Origin: Ruminococcus flavefaciens
Lineage (GTDB): Bacteria > Bacillota > Clostridia > Oscillospirales > Ruminococcaceae
Direction of reading: 5' to 3'
Assembly: GCA_902792495.1 (NCBI GenBank)
Contig: CADBAC010000095.1
Span: forward strand, 1 to 5,716
DNA length: 5,716 nucleotides
Of this stretch, positions 4,638 through 5,716 are shown in pieces; within the stretch, counting starts at the first letter, position 1; each line of letters starts with the position of its first letter. Both the position numbers and the translations under genes were made by a program. Under the pieces are notes generated by a model. That model was not told where the DNA came from and searched no databases. It saw only the letters and a list, made by a program, of their open reading frames with translations.

Positions 4638-4660
4638 GAACGGGCGGATGATATCCGCCG
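4638..4660 (-). repeat. Palindrome just past the spoIIID stop, possible weak terminator
   Basis: GGCGGAT (4643-4649) pairs with ATCCGCC (4653-4659) around GAT, extendable to AACG/CGTT with one bulged G. It sits immediately downstream of the spoIIID stop codon on the minus strand but has no T tract. It resembles the GGGCG...CGCC frame of the nearby repeats with the CCCCTACA tail lost. Confidence 0.5.
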
Positions 4661-4918
4661 TTATTTATTCCGCAGAAGCAGATATTTCCGCTTTGTGGCA
4701 AGTCCTCCACGGATATGGCGTTCCTGTTTGTTTATTTCCAGTATCTCCTTTACCTGTTCGTACAGCTGAGGTGCGACTATTTTCAGACGCTCGCTGACAT
4801 CCTTATGCACCGTGCTTTTGCTTATCCCGAATTTTCCTGCTGCTGCACGGACTGTCGCCTTATGCTCGATGATATATTGTCCCAGCATGACAGCACGTTT
4901 ATTCGGCTGTTCCTTCAA
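4661..4918 (-). CDS. spoIIID: Sporulation transcriptional regulator SpoIIID
   Basis: Protein of 85 residues that I recognise as SpoIIID, the small DNA-binding regulator acting in the mother cell during endospore formation, downstream of sigma-E and ahead of sigma-K. The family core is intact: KRAVMLGQYIIEHKATVR (7-24), the helix-turn-helix AAGKFGISKSTVHKDVSERL (26-45), VKEILEINKQERHIRGG (56-72) and the basic ATKRKY (74-79). The STVHKD and RH-RGG-ATK signatures are the most diagnostic. The tail after RKY is only six residues (LLLRNK), shorter than I recall for the Bacillus protein. The start is TTG (4918-4916), placed by AAAGGAGGG (4933-4925) 6 bases upstream. It is a single gene converging on the LRR-GNAT operon and divergent from the 5137 gene. 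Presence implies a sporulation pathway in the genome, not proof of sporulation. Confidence 0.95.
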   Translation of the reverse strand: MKEQPNKRAVMLGQYIIEHKATVRAAAGKFGISKSTVHKDVSERLKIVAPQLYEQVKEILEINKQERHIRGGLATKRKYLLLRNK

Positions 4919-4924
4919 AATTAT

Positions 4925-4933
4925 CCCTCCTTT
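4925..4933 (-). promoter_or_regulatory. Ribosome binding site fixing a TTG start for spoIIID
   Basis: AAAGGAGGG on the minus strand, 6 bases before TTG (4918-4916). No ATG or GTG in frame lies at suitable spacing, so TTG is the start. Confidence 0.85.
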
Positions 4934-4952
4934 GCGTTACTGCGGTCAATAA

Positions 4953-4981
4953 TTTATATGCAGTGCAGGGGAGGATAATGC
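4953..4981 (-). promoter_or_regulatory. Candidate sigma-E promoter of spoIIID
   Basis: On the minus strand GCATTAT (4981-4975), a 14-base spacer, then CATATAAA (4960-4953). Against the Bacillus sigma-E consensus (-35 KMATATT, -10 CATACAMT, spacing about 14), five of seven and six of eight positions agree. The position gives a leader of about 28 bases. Known sigma-E control of spoIIID in Bacillus makes this plausible; the box match alone is only moderate. Confidence 0.45.
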
Positions 4982-5004
4982 TCTGATCGCTTAAAGTTCC
5001 ACAA

Positions 5005-5019
5005 ACTGCATTTAGCAGT
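5005..5019. promoter_or_regulatory. Inverted repeat in divergent promoter region
   Basis: ACTGC (5005-5009) and GCAGT (5015-5019) with 5 bases between. It lies upstream of both the spoIIID candidate promoter and the 5056-5084 promoter, where an operator would be expected. There is no evidence about its ligand. Confidence 0.25.
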
Positions 5020-5055
5020 CACGAGCTTATACATAAAACCATTTCAAAATCGTTA

Positions 5056-5084
5056 TTGACATTTTTGCAATAATGCTGTATGAT
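5056..5084 (+). promoter_or_regulatory. Sigma-A promoter for the 131-residue protein gene
   Basis: A perfect TTGACA (5056-5061), a 17-base spacer and TATGAT (5079-5084, five of six). Transcription should start near 5091. The ATG at 5080 lies inside the -10 box, so it cannot be the start of a gene made from this promoter. Confidence 0.8.
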
Positions 5085-5136
5085 TACATATGTCGATACA
5101 GGGAACATCAGATTCCCGAAATCAGAGAGGCGCATA

Positions 5137-5532
5137 ATGGGTATTTTAAAATTTGAGGATTTCTTTCATCCCCAAAAAGATGAGGAATATACAATAATTA
5201 CATTTTTCGATAATATGATCAGAAGGGATTTTCTCGATATTTTACGTCGGATGGCAAACGGACAAGGATGTATGCTTTGTGATTCTGTGGGTTACGATCT
5301 TCCTGATGAAGAGAATGAGTTAAAGGACTGCATTGAAGTCTGGGAGGATTGTGGGGGTAATATAAATAGCTGTTGTCTTAGCTACACGCAGTTTATTGAA
5401 CTCCTGGAAATTTCCGGCAAGATATGGCTGAATAATAATATGATCAGGCATCATTTCAGAGCCATTAACAAATTTGACCAGGAAACTATTGATATGTTCC
5501 TGAATTCAATAAAAAAACGGTATTTAAAGTGA
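5137..5532 (+). CDS. Small cysteine-rich protein, possibly CdiI-like immunity protein
   Basis: Protein of 131 residues with no signal peptide or membrane segment; cytoplasmic. The ATG at 5137 is chosen because AGAGAGG (5124-5130) precedes it by 6 bases and the promoter's -10 box overlaps the only earlier in-frame ATG. It is acidic in the middle (LPDEENELKD, 55-64) with six cysteines (45, 48, 65, 72, 79, 80). It lacks an evident catalytic motif. The pattern FFDNMIRRDFLDILRRMANG, then D-x-x-x-x-x-LPD, I-E-V-W and Y-T-Q-F-I-E-L-L (84-90) recalls ribonuclease-toxin immunity proteins of the CdiI type. That is from memory of the family's shape, not a search, and no partner toxin is in the window. 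The gene looks AT-richer than the LRR operon. It is monocistronic, with its own promoter and terminator. Confidence 0.82.
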   Translation: MGILKFEDFFHPQKDEEYTIITFFDNMIRRDFLDILRRMANGQGCMLCDSVGYDLPDEENELKDCIEVWEDCGGNINSCCLSYTQFIELLEISGKIWLNNNMIRHHFRAINKFDQETIDMFLNSIKKRYLK

Positions 5533-5561
5533 TGAATATTCTGCAATTATAGTTGAACGAC

Positions 5562-5597
5562 AAGGGCGATCGGAATAGTTCCGACCGCTCTTTTTTT
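5562..5597 (+). terminator. Strong rho-independent terminator
   Basis: The arm at 5562-5575 pairs with 5579-5592 (TCGGAA with TTCCGA, GGGCG with CGCTC including one G-T, one A-C mismatch) around TAG, followed by a run of seven T's (5591-5597). It begins 30 bases after the TGA of the 131-residue gene. Confidence 0.92.
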
Positions 5598-5716
5598 GTC
5601 ACCTGATTCGCCCCTCACGCATATCATAAAGGCAACACCGCACAAAACTTGTGCTGAATATGCGCCGACAGATTTTTCGTCAGATTGTATAGAAATTCCG
5701 CAGGCATACTGACGTA
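5598..5716. repeat. Edge of a probable interspersed repeat, possibly with a tiny ORF
   Basis: This tail contains a tight hairpin GCACAA-AAC-TTGTGC (5640-5654). It also has an inverted pair CGTCAG (5678-5683) / CTGACG (5709-5714). On the minus strand a frame is open from the window edge to TGA (5626-5624), including ATG at 5707 and a 27-residue peptide starting MPAEFLYNLTKN. No ribosome site is visible before that ATG within the window. The sequence has the feel of a repeat that recurs in Ruminococcus genomes, but I cannot verify that here. A remnant-like GCCCCTCAC at 5612-5620 echoes the palindrome tails. Confidence 0.35.

Larger units (their letters stand above)
4199..4660. other. Convergent intergenic region filled with palindromic repeats
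   Basis: No gene is supported here. Open frames crossing the region are made of GC-rich palindromes and have no ribosome sites. The region lies between the 3' ends of the GNAT gene (plus strand) and spoIIID (minus strand). It contains at least seven short palindromes, a 7-bp tandem repeat and a 43-bp tandem repeat, listed separately. Confidence 0.8.

Noticed and set aside
4545..4978. Plus-strand open frames across spoIIID
   Set aside because: They are shadows of the well-supported minus-strand spoIIID gene and the adjacent repeats.
5080..5136. Upstream ATG at 5080 as start of the small cysteine-rich protein
   Set aside because: That ATG lies inside the promoter's -10 box and has no ribosome site; ATG 5137 has AGAGAGG at 6 bases.

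Overview
The window most likely comes from a gut or rumen Ruminococcus (Oscillospiraceae, Clostridia). The evidence is a dockerin-tagged secreted protein (the cellulosome attachment module), a BspA-type leucine-rich-repeat protein, the endospore regulator SpoIIID, strong GGAGG ribosome binding sites, and TTGACA/TATAAT-type promoters with extended -10 boxes. This assignment is an inference from gene content; no rRNA or other phylogenetic marker is present.

Layout. Positions 1-370 hold no credible gene. They contain short GC-rich palindromes, a 35-bp tandem duplication and the terminator of the gene to its right. A minus-strand gene (374-1159) encodes a secreted CAP-domain protein with a C-terminal dockerin. 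Divergently, after about 600 bp of AT-rich intergenic DNA, a strong promoter (1633-1661) and a leader with two mutually exclusive hairpins lead into a 658-residue protein (1759-3735). That protein has an N-terminal zinc-ribbon-like motif, two different disordered repeat tracts, and nine 23-residue BspA-type leucine-rich repeats, but no export signal. Its stop codon overlaps (ATGA) the start of a GNAT acetyltransferase gene (3732-4154), so the two form a translationally coupled operon closed by a terminator at 4168-4198.

Positions 4199-4660, between two converging genes, are packed with short palindromes. Most share a GGGCG...CGCCCCTACA frame, while the inside of the stem differs from copy to copy and stays self-complementary. 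Next comes spoIIID on the minus strand (4661-4918, TTG start, candidate sigma-E promoter). Divergent from it is a small cysteine-rich protein gene (5137-5532) with its own sigma-A promoter and a strong terminator. The last 120 bases look like the edge of another repeat, possibly carrying a tiny ORF, and run out of the window.

Working together: the LRR and GNAT genes are the only clear operon. CAP-dockerin, spoIIID and the small cysteine-rich gene each appear to be separate transcription units. The most distinctive feature is the palindrome family. It occurs only in 3'-flanking or convergent intergenic DNA and is absent from both promoter-bearing divergent regions. The LRR protein's architecture is the most unusual coding feature.
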